In this document: positions 51,092 through 60,063 of the stretch, in pieces | Numbering within the stretch: position 1 is the first letter of the stretch | How the letters are laid out: every line of letters begins with the position of its first letter | Assembly: GCA_900315895.1 (NCBI GenBank) | Contig: ONAY01000004.1 | Span: 1-64,000 of the forward strand | Source: an uncultured Eubacteriales bacterium | Lineage (GTDB): Bacteria; Bacillota; Clostridia; Peptostreptococcales; Anaerovoracaceae | DNA: 64,000 nt | Direction of reading: 5' to 3' | Made by a program: the position numbers and the translations under genes | Notes under the pieces: model-generated | Databases searched by the model: none | Told to the model about the DNA's origin: nothing | What the model saw: only the letters and a program-made list of their open reading frames with translations

Positions 51092-52063
51092 TTAATTCTC
51101 CTTCTCTCCCTGGCTATGATAGATCTTTCTGTTGTCCAGAGTCCAGATCCGGTCGCTGAATCCACCGGGAAGTGTGGTGGACAGGGCCTCCTCCATGTCA
51201 TACATCCTGGCATCCAGAATGTCCAGATAGTGCAAAACCTCTGCCTCCGGGAACAGCGGCCTCTTGGGGCTTCCAAACTCCGGCTCATAGTGGTGGGACA
51301 GGATCATGTGTTCCAGCATGATCCTCTTCTCGTCCGGGAAATTCAGTTCCGTTGCCAGCTTTTCCACGTACTTGACTCCCATGACCAGATGGCCCAGAAG
51401 ATGTCCTTCCATGGAGTATCCTGAGGAGATGCCGTATTCGTCAGACTCGATCTCGTCCAGCTTCTCCATATCGTGAAGTATAACTCCGCAGAGCAAAAGA
51501 TCTCTGTTCAGGTTGGTATATACCTTGAGAACGCCCTCTCCTGTCATGACCATCCTCTTGGTATGATAAAGCAATCCTCCCAACTCAGCGTGATGATTCT
51601 TGGAGGCGGCGGGATAGTAGAGCAGTCTGTCCCTGTTATCCCTAAGCACCTTCAGTGTGATGGCTTTAAGGTCTTCATCCTTGAAGGTCTCTGCGGTATC
51701 CTCCAGGTACTTCAGCATTTCATGGGGATCCTCGGGAGCTACCTTTACGAAGTCTCCCATGTCGACGGCATCCTCTTCATATTTCTCAGGTTCGGCCTTC
51801 CTGATCCTCTGGATCCTCAGCTGAAGCTGACTGTTATATTCGGTGACCGTAGCAATTATCTTTACGATATCCTTTTCCTGAAGTTCTCTGTCTCCGGGGG
51901 CCACTTCCCATTTTTTGCCGTTGACCTCACCGGTCTTGTCCGCCAGGACCACGTCCAGATAAAGCTTGCCTGTAGAGCCTGTTCTGACCGCCACCTGCTT
52001 GACCATGAAAAAATCTTTTACTTCAGAGTCCTTCTTAAGATCTCTAACAAATGTTTCCTTCAT
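51092..52063 (-). CDS. yhaM: 3'-5' exoribonuclease YhaM-like (OB fold plus HD)
   Basis: YhaM degrades RNA and single-stranded DNA from the 3' end with Mn or Co. The 323-residue protein has an N-terminal OB-fold (about 15-100, with KLYLDVVLADKTGEVNGKKWEV) and an HD domain (about 150-300) with HHAELGGLLYHTKRM (first His), LLCGVILHDMEKLDEI (HD pair) and LEHMILSHHYEPEFGSPKRP (His-His). All metal-binding residues are there. The length is as in B. subtilis YhaM. It lies between nadE (21 nt) and cca (5 nt), in an operon with other RNA and DNA enzymes. Confidence 0.93.
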   Translation of the reverse strand: MKETFVRDLKKDSEVKDFFMVKQVAVRTGSTGKLYLDVVLADKTGEVNGKKWEVAPGDRELQEKDIVKIIATVTEYNSQLQLRIQRIRKAEPEKYEEDAVDMGDFVKVAPEDPHEMLKYLEDTAETFKDEDLKAITLKVLRDNRDRLLYYPAASKNHHAELGGLLYHTKRMVMTGEGVLKVYTNLNRDLLLCGVILHDMEKLDEIESDEYGISSGYSMEGHLLGHLVMGVKYVEKLATELNFPDEKRIMLEHMILSHHYEPEFGSPKRPLFPEAEVLHYLDILDARMYDMEEALSTTLPGGFSDRIWTLDNRKIYHSQGEKEN

Positions 52064-52084
52064 ACTTTCCTTTCATCCGATCCC

Positions 52085-52828
52085 TTATTCGGGAACATAT
52101 TCGAAGCAATCCATGTATCTAAGCTTGAATGCGTTGATCTCATGGAGCCTGTCTATCCTCTTCTTTGTCTCCGGGTCGTCTATTACTCCCTCTCTGATGT
52201 ATCTGTCAAGGACAGCATAGGTGAATCCCAGATTGTCCTCATCGGTCTTCTCCTGAAGTCCGTCTGATGGGACCTTGTCAACGTACTTGTCGGGAAGCCC
52301 CAGAACTCTTCCGATAGCCTTGACTTCCTGGACTGTAAGCCTTGATATGGGTCCGAAGTCTCCTGCTCCATCGCCGTACCTTGTGGCATATCCCACGTAA
52401 TCCTCTGAAAGATTGCAGGTGTTCGCCACACGGCCGTTGACGCACTGGGAGACAGCATAGGTCACGGACATCCTGATCCTGGGAGGCAGGTTCACCACGC
52501 TCTGCTTGGTGACTCCGTCCTCTCCCAGAGCCTTTCTGAGTCCCTCTTCCACTGCATCCGCCGCAGGGCCGATATTGACCTCGTAATATTTGATGCCCAG
52601 GAATTCGCATATCCCGTAGGACATGTCTATATCAGGCTGCACATTTCTCGGAAGAAGCACGCCGATTACGTTCTCCTTGCCCAAAGCCTCTGTGAGAAGG
52701 GCAGCCACTATAGACGAATCCTTGCCGCCGGAAATCGCTACAACTCCCTTGCAGCCGGGACCGTTTACTGCGAACCAGTCTCTGATCCACTGGACCAGTT
52801 CATTCTTTACTTTCAAAGCATCAAACAT
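52085..52828 (-). CDS. nadE: NAD synthetase, ammonia-dependent
   Basis: Converts nicotinate adenine dinucleotide to NAD with ATP. The 247-residue protein consists of the synthetase domain only, with the PP-loop GVVAISGGKDSSIVAALL, the substrate segment NLPPRIRMSVTYAVSQ, the CNLSEDYVGYATRYGDGAGDFGPI motif and GLPDKYVDKVPSDGLQEKTDEDNLGFTY. The glutaminase domain is absent, so free ammonia is the likely nitrogen donor. The ribosome site GGAGGAAAATGAT precedes ATG just after the PBP gene stop (1 nt gap). It is the third gene of the FHA-SEDS operon. Confidence 0.96.
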   Translation of the reverse strand: MFDALKVKNELVQWIRDWFAVNGPGCKGVVAISGGKDSSIVAALLTEALGKENVIGVLLPRNVQPDIDMSYGICEFLGIKYYEVNIGPAADAVEEGLRKALGEDGVTKQSVVNLPPRIRMSVTYAVSQCVNGRVANTCNLSEDYVGYATRYGDGAGDFGPISRLTVQEVKAIGRVLGLPDKYVDKVPSDGLQEKTDEDNLGFTYAVLDRYIREGVIDDPETKKRIDRLHEINAFKLRYMDCFEYVPE

Positions 52829-52829
52829 A

Positions 52830-54143
52830 TCATTTTCCTCCGTTTACTATCTGCTGAAGGACCGTGTTTGCCACAGGTCCTGCCGCCGTCGCTCCCGCGC
52901 CGGCGTTCTCCAGCATGACTATGAACGCATAATCCCCCGCAAAACCGCTGAACCAGGCGTTGGTGGCCGCCCCCTGAACGGTCTCGGCCGATCCTGACTT
53001 GGCGCCTATGGTCAGATTCGGGAAGTTCTCTGCGCCGTAATTCTGCTCCACATTATTTATCATGAGGGCCTTGAGCCTCTGAGCAGTGGCCTCGTCCAAA
53101 AGATCCACCGTTCCGCACTCTTCGCCCTTTATGAGGGTGGGGATCTGAGCCTTGCCGTCGTTGGCTATGGCTCCCATGAATACCATCATGGATATGGGAT
53201 TCACCATGTCCTCCCCCTGTCCTATGCCGGACCAAGCCAGGGCTACATCATCCGTTGCAAAGTTAAAGGATCCTTTTGCGGTCTCGATACCGTTTATATC
53301 GTAGGAGCCTGTCAGCCCCAGTCTGTCAGCGTACTCCTGCATTTTTTCCGCCCCGATATCCACCGCAAGCTGCCCGAAATAGCAGTTGCAGGAGGAGGCC
53401 AGAGCTCCTGCGAAGTCCACCTCTCCGTGGGCCTTGGGACAGGTCACGTTGTTGCCCCCTATATTCACCGAGCCTGTGCAGGTGAAGGTCCTTCCGGAGA
53501 GATCTCCAAGATTCTCAATGGCTGCCGCTGCGGTCACCACCTTGAAGATGGATCCCGGAGTGAAGGTGGCGCTTGTGACCTTATTGATGTACGCTCCTTC
53601 AGGGGCAGTCTGCATCGCATCCTTATTGGAGGGGTCCACCGTAGGGGTGCTTACCAGGGTCATTATCTCCCCTGTCTTATAGTTGTATACGCAAACCAGT
53701 CCGTTCCTGTTTCCCATTGCGGAGTAGGCGGTCTGGTTAAAGTCGCTGTCGATGGAGAGTACTACGGTCCCTCCCTTTCTTCCGAAGAAGCCCTCGGTTC
53801 CTGTTATCCTGTTGTACCCCGCAAGCCTGGATCTGAAGACTACATTGGCTCCGGTGGGACTTCCGTAGTTCACATCTCCCGTCAGGGTGGCCACGGCTCT
53901 TCTCTCGTACTCTGTACCAAGATATGCAGGACCGTTTGGAGTGAACTGAAGGAGGGTCCTTCCGTCCCTGTCCGTAAGCTTCCCGCATATGAGCTGGCCG
54001 TTACTGAAGATGTGACTGTTGTAGCTCTTCACAGCCCATTCGTCTCCGTGGAGCTCCAATCTAACCACAAAGAATACCAATCCTGCCAGCATGGCCAGGA
54101 CCAGAAGCAGACATATGGTAGCTCTTCCTTCTAGTTTTTTCAT
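52830..54143 (-). CDS. Class B penicillin-binding protein (PbpA-like)
   Basis: A transpeptidase that cross-links peptidoglycan outside the membrane. The 437-residue protein has one N-terminal membrane helix (about 8-28), a short dimerisation-like segment (KLTDRDGRTLLQF), and a transpeptidase domain with the active-site STFTPGSIFKVVT (Ser-x-x-Lys), LASSCNCYF (Ser-x-Asn) and GAKSGSAETV (Lys-Ser-Gly). It lacks the PASTA repeats of some relatives and is close to the actinobacterial PbpA layout. It overlaps the SEDS gene by four bases (ATGA), so the two are produced together and very probably form the glycosyltransferase-transpeptidase pair. Confidence 0.93.
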   Translation of the reverse strand: MKKLEGRATICLLLVLAMLAGLVFFVVRLELHGDEWAVKSYNSHIFSNGQLICGKLTDRDGRTLLQFTPNGPAYLGTEYERRAVATLTGDVNYGSPTGANVVFRSRLAGYNRITGTEGFFGRKGGTVVLSIDSDFNQTAYSAMGNRNGLVCVYNYKTGEIMTLVSTPTVDPSNKDAMQTAPEGAYINKVTSATFTPGSIFKVVTAAAAIENLGDLSGRTFTCTGSVNIGGNNVTCPKAHGEVDFAGALASSCNCYFGQLAVDIGAEKMQEYADRLGLTGSYDINGIETAKGSFNFATDDVALAWSGIGQGEDMVNPISMMVFMGAIANDGKAQIPTLIKGEECGTVDLLDEATAQRLKALMINNVEQNYGAENFPNLTIGAKSGSAETVQGAATNAWFSGFAGDYAFIVMLENAGAGATAAGPVANTVLQQIVNGGK

Positions 54144-56044
54144 TTCCCTGAACCTCCTCTCACAGCAAGACTGGCGTGGAGCCTGGTATCAGCTGACTTC
54201 AGGAAGGCCAGCAGTGCCCAGGACACTATCATGGAAGTTCCTCCGTTGGATATGAAGGGGAATGTGACACCCGTAAAGGGAAGTATATCCGTGCAGCCGA
54301 AGATGTTGAGCATGGTCTGGAACACGAACATGGACATGGCTCCGCAGGCTGCTATGGTATAGAAGGCCGAGCGGCCTGATGTTATGGACCTTACCGCAAA
54401 AAACGCAAGGGTCACGATGGACAGCACAGCGAAGCAGGCTATTATGAGTCCCCACTCTTCTATGAGCATGCCGAACACCGTATCAGTGTCCGCGGCGAAC
54501 TCTCTCGAAAGCCACCCGCTTCCCGCACCGGTTCCAAGGAGTCCTCCTGATGCGGAGGCTGTAAGGGTCCTCGTCTGCTGGTAACCTCCGTTATTTATGA
54601 AGTCCGGTTCCCACACGTGGGTCCATGTGGCGAATCTGGTGGCGATATATGGGCGGAACTTCAGAATTATGAAGCCTCCCGCTCCCGCTGCTCCCACCAG
54701 AAGCAAAAGCTGTGATATCTCTCCTGATCTCAGGAAGGAGATCACCAGATAGGTCACGAAGAATATCAGTGCTGTACCGAAGTCTCCCATGAGAGCCAGC
54801 GCTGCCAGGCAGAAAAGGGAGAATGCCAGATAAAGGTACAGGTTCTTTTTTCGGAAAAGCTCGTCCAGGGTGCCTGCTCCCACCCATACGAATACCACCT
54901 TCACGAGCTCAGATGGCTGGAATGAGATGCCGCCTATGGACAGCCAGTTTTTTGCGCCGTTGGTGTAGGTGCTGAAAACCAGGTTGACTACAAGCAGCCC
55001 TGCAGCCACCACTATCAGGAATATCCTGATCTGCTTGGAACGGTCCAAGTCGCTTAGGAAGAGGCAGAGTATGAACATGGCCACCACGCCTATTCCGATT
55101 GCTATGGTCTGCTTCACCAGATCTCCCGGATCCTTCGAGGCTATCACCGCCAGGCTCAGGGTGCAGAGGAAAAATGCCATGACCTCCATCTCGAGGCCCC
55201 GCCTCTTGGATATCCTGACGGCCAGAACGTAGATCCACTCTATGATGAACAGTCCGCCGAAGGCCGTCATGAGGGGCATGCTGTACTCGTCCCCTTTCAC
55301 CATCCAAAGCTGAAGGAAGGTGAGTATCTGAAACAGTGTGAGCGCTGCCATGGACGGTCCCTGAGACATCAGCCTCGTATCGTCCAGACGCATCTCCAGA
55401 TTGTTTTTCTTTTCTTCAAGGGAGATGGGAAGAAGCGTGAATTCCGTATGACCGCTTCTTAAGGTGTCGCCGTACTCCAACTCCACCGCCGGGCCCTCTA
55501 CGCCCTTTCCCTTGGAAATGAGAACAGGCTCGTCCTCCCGGCCACCGCTGTCTCTTACCTCCATCTCCTTGAGGTAGTCAAGGTAGGCGTTCCTGTCGCC
55601 GTTGCCCTGGGTTCGGAAGGTCTTGTAGCTTTCCTTGCCCGGCGCTTCCGTGAGCCAGGTGCCGTTCATGGAGCCCAGATCTCTGTAGGTCCAGGTCCCC
55701 TCTTCATCTCTTATGAGAAGGCCCTGATTCCTTGAAAGCGCACTGTCGTTCACGCTGACATCGCAGGTCCTGCCTCGTCCGATCACGTTCTCCCAATGGG
55801 TCAGAGGTTCACTGATCTCCTTCACTGGGACCATGTTGCCGCTCTCGTCCTGGGTGTAGGTGGTCACCTTGAGATATGCCCACACCTCGGGAGGATTCTT
55901 GGAGCGGACCAGTGAAACTATGCACCTGACCAGAATGTACAATCCCAGCACCACAAATATGGGCCTGAGAGTCATGCTAATGACGTCGGTCCCTATGTCC
56001 AGGCTGAGAAAGATCTCTTTGACTTTTTGAAGAAATTCTCCCAC
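54140..56044 (-). CDS. SEDS (FtsW/RodA-type) polymerase fused to an FHA domain
   Basis: A 634-residue peptidoglycan glycosyltransferase. It has one N-terminal helix (about 25-47), then a cytoplasmic FHA domain (about 60-215), then a multi-helix SEDS domain (about 225-625). The FHA part has VIGRGRTCDVSVND (Arg), LSRNQGLLI and DLGSMNGTWL. The SEDS part has STYTNGAKNWLSIGG-like and PSELVKVVFVWVGAG segments, GDFGTALIFF and the typical GLLGTGAGSG...FGMLIEEWG catalytic loop. In the FHA loop the usual Ser-Arg-x-His is Ser-Arg-Asn-Gln. The start is GTG at 56044, with AGGAGGG before it. First gene of the SEDS-PBP-nadE-yhaM-cca-recD2 operon. Confidence 0.92.
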   Translation of the reverse strand: MGEFLQKVKEIFLSLDIGTDVISMTLRPIFVVLGLYILVRCIVSLVRSKNPPEVWAYLKVTTYTQDESGNMVPVKEISEPLTHWENVIGRGRTCDVSVNDSALSRNQGLLIRDEEGTWTYRDLGSMNGTWLTEAPGKESYKTFRTQGNGDRNAYLDYLKEMEVRDSGGREDEPVLISKGKGVEGPAVELEYGDTLRSGHTEFTLLPISLEEKKNNLEMRLDDTRLMSQGPSMAALTLFQILTFLQLWMVKGDEYSMPLMTAFGGLFIIEWIYVLAVRISKRRGLEMEVMAFFLCTLSLAVIASKDPGDLVKQTIAIGIGVVAMFILCLFLSDLDRSKQIRIFLIVVAAGLLVVNLVFSTYTNGAKNWLSIGGISFQPSELVKVVFVWVGAGTLDELFRKKNLYLYLAFSLFCLAALALMGDFGTALIFFVTYLVISFLRSGEISQLLLLVGAAGAGGFIILKFRPYIATRFATWTHVWEPDFINNGGYQQTRTLTASASGGLLGTGAGSGWLSREFAADTDTVFGMLIEEWGLIIACFAVLSIVTLAFFAVRSITSGRSAFYTIAACGAMSMFVFQTMLNIFGCTDILPFTGVTFPFISNGGTSMIVSWALLAFLKSADTRLHASLAVRGGSGK

Positions 56045-56081
56045 GGGTCCCTCCTTTCGTGCAGCTTCCTATACATAGTAG

Positions 56082-56110
56082 ATTATACCACATATGCATC
56101 CCCATGCCAA
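56082..56110 (-). promoter_or_regulatory. promoter of the SEDS-PBP operon
   Basis: Minus-strand TTGGCA (56105-56110), a 17-nt spacer and a perfect TATAAT (56082-56087). It lies immediately after the exporter terminator. Leader about 30 nt. Confidence 0.8.
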
Positions 56111-56111
56111 C

Positions 56112-56137
56112 AAAAAAGGCCCTGCGTGCAGGGCCTT
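56112..56137 (-). terminator. terminator of the ABC exporter pair
   Basis: Minus-strand GGCCCTGC pairs with GCAGGGCC around a 2-nt loop (flanked by AAGG/CCTT), followed by TTTTTTG. It lies about 15 nt after the exporter stop codon. Confidence 0.92.
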
Positions 56138-56150
56138 CCTCAATATAAAC

Positions 56151-58085
56151 CTATTCCAGATTTCCGGTGTACAGTCTGTAGTACTTACCCTTCTTTTCCA
56201 TGAGTTCCTCGTGGTTGCCCCGCTCGATGATCCGGCCGTTTTCCATGACCATGATCATGTCTGCGTTTCTTACGGTGGACAGTCTGTGGGCGATGACGAA
56301 TACCGTTCTTCCCTCCATCAGATTATCCATTCCGCGCTGAACTATGGCTTCGGTCCTGGTGTCTATGGAGGACGTGGCCTCGTCCAGGATCATTACAGGA
56401 GGATCCGCAACCGCCGCTCTTGCTATGGACAAAAGCTGTCTCTGGCCCTGGGAAAGGCCTGAGCCGTCGCCCTCCAGCATGGTGTCGTAGCCCTTGGGAA
56501 GCATGTTTATGAATCCATCGGCGTTTACTATCCTTGCGGCCTCCATGCACTCCTCGTCAGTAGCCTCAAGGTTGCCGTAGCGGATGTTTTCCATAACGGT
56601 TCCCGTGAACAGATTGACATCCTGAAGCACCATTCCAAGAGACCTTCTCAGGTCCGCCTTTTTGATGCGGTTGATGGTGATCCCGTCGTAGCGGATCTTG
56701 CCGTCATCGATATCGTAAAAGCGGTTTATCAGGTTGGTAATGGTGGTCTTGCCTGCACCGGTGGTTCCAACCAGAGCAACCTTCTGCCCGGGTCTTGCGT
56801 ACACGTCTATGTCGTAGAGCACCTGTTTGCCCTCCACATAGCTGAAGTCCACCTTGTCCAGCACGATGTCGCCCTGAAGCCTGATGAGCTTGTCCCCATC
56901 CTTCCAGGCCCACATCTCGGTCCTTCTGTCGGTTTCCACCAGCTTGCCGTCCTTTTCCTCAACCCTGACCAGTGTAACTTCTCCTTCGTCAGTCTCGGAC
57001 TTTTCGTCCAAAAGCTTGAATATCCTGCCGGCTCCGGCCATGGCCATGACCACTGAATTCAGCTGCTGAGACACCTGAGTTATGGGGTTCATGAAGTTCC
57101 TGGAAAGAATCAGGAAGCTTGCGATGGTGCCCATGGTAAGGGTGGGCTCGCCACCTACGGAGATGTTGTGGAATCCTGCGATCCCGAGAGCTCCTCCTAT
57201 GAGGGCGATGAGTACGTAGAGGATGTTGCCCAGATTTCCCATAAAGGGCATGACCAGCATGGAAAGTGCGTTGGCCTTGGACATGTTCAGCCTCAGTTTC
57301 TCATTCTTTTCGTAGAAGTCTTCTTTTGTTTTTTGCTCGTGGCAAAATACCTTGACCACCTTTTCGCCGTTGATCATCTCCTCGATGTAGCCGTTAAGGG
57401 CTCCCAGGGATGCCTGCTGCTTCATGAAGTAGCCGCCGGACTTGCCTGCTATGGTCTTTGCCATGAACAGCGCAAAAAACGTGAATGCGACTGTAACCAA
57501 TGTGAGCCACAGGCTCAGGTGAAGCATGGAGCAGAACACAGCCGCCATGCTTATTATGGAGCTGAAAAGCTGGGGCAGGGTCTGGGACAGCATCTGTCTT
57601 AAGGTGTCTGCGTCATTGGTAAAGTGGGACATCACATTTCCATGGGAGTTTCTGTCGAAATACCCTATGGGAAGTGTCTGGAGGTGGGAGAACATCTCGT
57701 CCCTGATATCCCTTAGGGTGGCCTGGGAAACTATGCCCATGGTCCTGTTGGCGAAGAATATGCTGATCACTCCCGCCAGGTAGATGCACGCCATGACCAT
57801 CAGCGCCCTGAACATGGGCTCAAAGTCCGGGGCAGCCTGTCCCACCAGTGGCACGATGTATTTGTCGATCAGTGTCTGCAGGAAAAGTGAGGATGCAACG
57901 CCTGCCAGTGCGTTTACAAGTATGCAGACGAATACCAGAATTATCCTTATCTTGTATGGCTTAAGGTAGGACATTATCCTGGTGAGAGTGCCCTTGTCCA
58001 GGGTCTTGATGGCGCCCTTCTGGAGAAGCATCCTGCCTCCCCTTCCCGGTCCGCCCATGGGTCTGGATTCGGTCTTGTTTGCCAT
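56151..58085 (-). CDS. Heterodimeric ABC exporter, catalytically competent half
   Basis: A 644-residue permease-ATPase fusion, the partner of the upstream ABC gene. A Gly-rich start is followed by six membrane helices (about 45-330) and an insertion before the nucleotide-binding domain (about 370-400) with DRRTEMWAWKDGDK. The NBD has Walker A GTTGAGKTT, Q-loop LQDVNLF, signature GLSQGQRQLLS, Walker B MILDEATSSID with the catalytic Glu, and HRLSTV. All residues for ATP hydrolysis are intact. Its start is TGATG-coupled to the upstream gene. The pair resembles BmrCD or TM287/288; the substrate is unknown, perhaps drugs or lipids. Confidence 0.92.
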   Translation of the reverse strand: MANKTESRPMGGPGRGGRMLLQKGAIKTLDKGTLTRIMSYLKPYKIRIILVFVCILVNALAGVASSLFLQTLIDKYIVPLVGQAAPDFEPMFRALMVMACIYLAGVISIFFANRTMGIVSQATLRDIRDEMFSHLQTLPIGYFDRNSHGNVMSHFTNDADTLRQMLSQTLPQLFSSIISMAAVFCSMLHLSLWLTLVTVAFTFFALFMAKTIAGKSGGYFMKQQASLGALNGYIEEMINGEKVVKVFCHEQKTKEDFYEKNEKLRLNMSKANALSMLVMPFMGNLGNILYVLIALIGGALGIAGFHNISVGGEPTLTMGTIASFLILSRNFMNPITQVSQQLNSVVMAMAGAGRIFKLLDEKSETDEGEVTLVRVEEKDGKLVETDRRTEMWAWKDGDKLIRLQGDIVLDKVDFSYVEGKQVLYDIDVYARPGQKVALVGTTGAGKTTITNLINRFYDIDDGKIRYDGITINRIKKADLRRSLGMVLQDVNLFTGTVMENIRYGNLEATDEECMEAARIVNADGFINMLPKGYDTMLEGDGSGLSQGQRQLLSIARAAVADPPVMILDEATSSIDTRTEAIVQRGMDNLMEGRTVFVIAHRLSTVRNADMIMVMENGRIIERGNHEELMEKKGKYYRLYTGNLE

Positions 58086-59893
58086 CAGTCCTCACCTCCT
58101 TCCACATCCAGGTCAACCCCGGATGTCTCGTTCTGGATATCGTAGATCTCGCGATAGATATCACTCTTTTCAAGGAGCTCCTCATGGGTTCCTGTGGATA
58201 CGATCTTGCCGCCGTTCATTACAACTATCATGTCAGAATCCATGACTGAGGATATCCTCTGGGCGATGATCAGTCTGGTGACATCGGGCATCTCCTTGGA
58301 GAAAGCCTCTCTGATCATCCTGTCTGTCTTTACGTCAACTGCAGAGGTGGAGTCGTCCATGATGATTACTCTTGGCTTCTTCAAAAGGGCTCTGGCAATG
58401 CAGAGTCTCTGCCTCTGACCTCCTGATATGTTGGTTCCTCCCTGATCCAGCACCGTTTCGATGCCGTCAGGCAGTTTGTTTACGAATTCATCGGAGCAGG
58501 ACACTTTGAGGGAGTGCCTGATCTCCTCATCGGTGGCATTCTCATTTCCCCAGAGCAGGTTTTCCCTGATGGTCCCGCTGAAGAGAACGTTTTTCTGAAG
58601 TACCATTGCCACCTTGTCTCTTAGGACTGTAATGTTATAGTCTCTTACGTCCACTCCGCCCACCTTGACTGAGCCTGAGCTCACGTCATAGAGCCTTGGG
58701 ATGAGCTGTACAAGTGTGGACTTGGAGGATCCTGTACCTCCCAGTATTCCAACGGTCTGGCCGGACTTTATGTGAAGGTCCACTGAGTCCAGTGCCAGCC
58801 TTCCGACATTGTGCTCCCCTTCTGTAAGAAGTGCGTCCTCGTCCTTGTGGGAGTAGCTGAAGGACACCCCATCGAAATCTATGGATCCGTCCTTTACTTC
58901 CATTATGGGATCTTCCGGATCGTTGATACCGCTGGTCTCGTCCAGTATGGCCACTATTCTCGCCCCGGACTCCCTGGCCATGGTGAGCTGCAGGAAGATC
59001 ATGGAAAGCATCATGAGGCTCATGAGTATCTGGGTGGTGTAGGTCACCATACTCATGAGTTCTCCGGTGGTAAGTCCGAAGGCCGCATCGTTTCCGGAAG
59101 CTACTATCATCCTGCCTCCTATCCAGCAGAGGAGGATCATAATGGTGTAGCTGGTGAACTGGACGATGGGAGCCATCCAGGCCATCCTCTTCTCTGCCTT
59201 GGAAAAAAGGTCAAAAATGGTTCCGGATGATGTTTTGAACTTATCGATTTCGAAGTCCTGCCTGTTGAAGGATTTGACCACGCGAATTCCGCGGACGCTC
59301 TCCTGGACCACGCCGTTCATCTCGTCGTATTTTTTGAATACCTTTTTGAATATGGGATGCACGCTGATCATCAGGACTGCCACTCCTACTGCCAGCATTG
59401 GAATCGCCACAAGGAAGACCCTTGAAAGCTCGTGGTTCACCCTGTAGGCTGCAATTAGGGCCAGTATCAGCATGGATGGCGCTCTGGCGCTGATCCTTAT
59501 GATCATCTGATAGGCCTGCTGGACGTTGGTTACGTCCGTGGTGAGCCTGGTTACGATGGAGGGGGTGGAGAACTTGTCGATGGACTGGAAATCGTATTCC
59601 TGGACCTTGTCGAACATGGCTCTCCTCAGGTTTGATGCGAATCCGGCGGACGCAAAAGGCGCGGTGATCCCCGCCGCAACGCCGAACGCAAGGGAGACCA
59701 GGGCCGCTCCGATCAGGAACAGTCCGTACTTGGCCACAGCGTTCATGTTGCCTCCATAGATGCCCTGGTCAATGAGGTCCGCCATCACATATGGGATGTA
59801 GATCTCTATGAGGGATTCCATCACTACCAGTATCGGAGTTATCACCGACAGCAGCCTGTATCCCTTGGAATATTTTATGAGTTTCTTTACCAA
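58085..59893 (-). CDS. Heterodimeric ABC exporter, degenerate-site half
   Basis: A 602-residue permease-ATPase fusion. Six membrane helices (about 15-315) precede the NBD: Walker A GGTGSSKST, Q-loop VLQKNVLF, signature NISGGQRQRLC, Walker B VIIMDDSTSAVD and IIAQRISSV. The catalytic Glu after Walker B is Asp, and the switch His is Gln, so one ATP site is weak. This is the signature of heterodimeric exporters whose partner supplies the second site; the next gene does. The start is TTG at 59893, with GAGAGGT before it. An upstream -10 box is perfect but the -35 region is poor. Confidence 0.92.
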   Translation of the reverse strand: MVKKLIKYSKGYRLLSVITPILVVMESLIEIYIPYVMADLIDQGIYGGNMNAVAKYGLFLIGAALVSLAFGVAAGITAPFASAGFASNLRRAMFDKVQEYDFQSIDKFSTPSIVTRLTTDVTNVQQAYQMIIRISARAPSMLILALIAAYRVNHELSRVFLVAIPMLAVGVAVLMISVHPIFKKVFKKYDEMNGVVQESVRGIRVVKSFNRQDFEIDKFKTSSGTIFDLFSKAEKRMAWMAPIVQFTSYTIMILLCWIGGRMIVASGNDAAFGLTTGELMSMVTYTTQILMSLMMLSMIFLQLTMARESGARIVAILDETSGINDPEDPIMEVKDGSIDFDGVSFSYSHKDEDALLTEGEHNVGRLALDSVDLHIKSGQTVGILGGTGSSKSTLVQLIPRLYDVSSGSVKVGGVDVRDYNITVLRDKVAMVLQKNVLFSGTIRENLLWGNENATDEEIRHSLKVSCSDEFVNKLPDGIETVLDQGGTNISGGQRQRLCIARALLKKPRVIIMDDSTSAVDVKTDRMIREAFSKEMPDVTRLIIAQRISSVMDSDMIVVMNGGKIVSTGTHEELLEKSDIYREIYDIQNETSGVDLDVEGGED

Positions 59894-59931
59894 AATCGTG
59901 ACCTCTCGATCAATTTAAACGTTAACTTTTG

Positions 59932-59937
59932 TATTAT
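59932..59937 (-). promoter_or_regulatory. -10 box of the exporter operon, no consensus -35
   Basis: A perfect TATAAT is found on the minus strand about 40 nt before the TTG start. The 17-nt position upstream holds no TTGACA-like box. A GCGATTACACTCGC inverted repeat lies near 59958-59973. A regulator-dependent promoter is possible. Confidence 0.4.
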
Positions 59938-60009
59938 ACCATAGTTCGCTTGGCTCATGCGAGTGTAATCGCAAGAATTCAGGGCGGGGCGTTAGTTTTT
60001 TGCGCAAAA

Positions 60010-60047
60010 AATGAAAGAACCACATGGGAGATCATCTCCCATGCGGT
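60010..60047 (-). terminator. terminator of the opp operon
   Basis: ACCACATGGGAGA (60019-60031) pairs with TCTCCCATGCGGT (60035-60047) with one mismatch and a 3-nt loop. On the minus strand it is followed by TCTTTCATTTTTT. It lies 17 nt after the 95-residue gene stop. Confidence 0.9.
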
Positions 60048-60063
60048 ATGTGTTTAGTTGATC

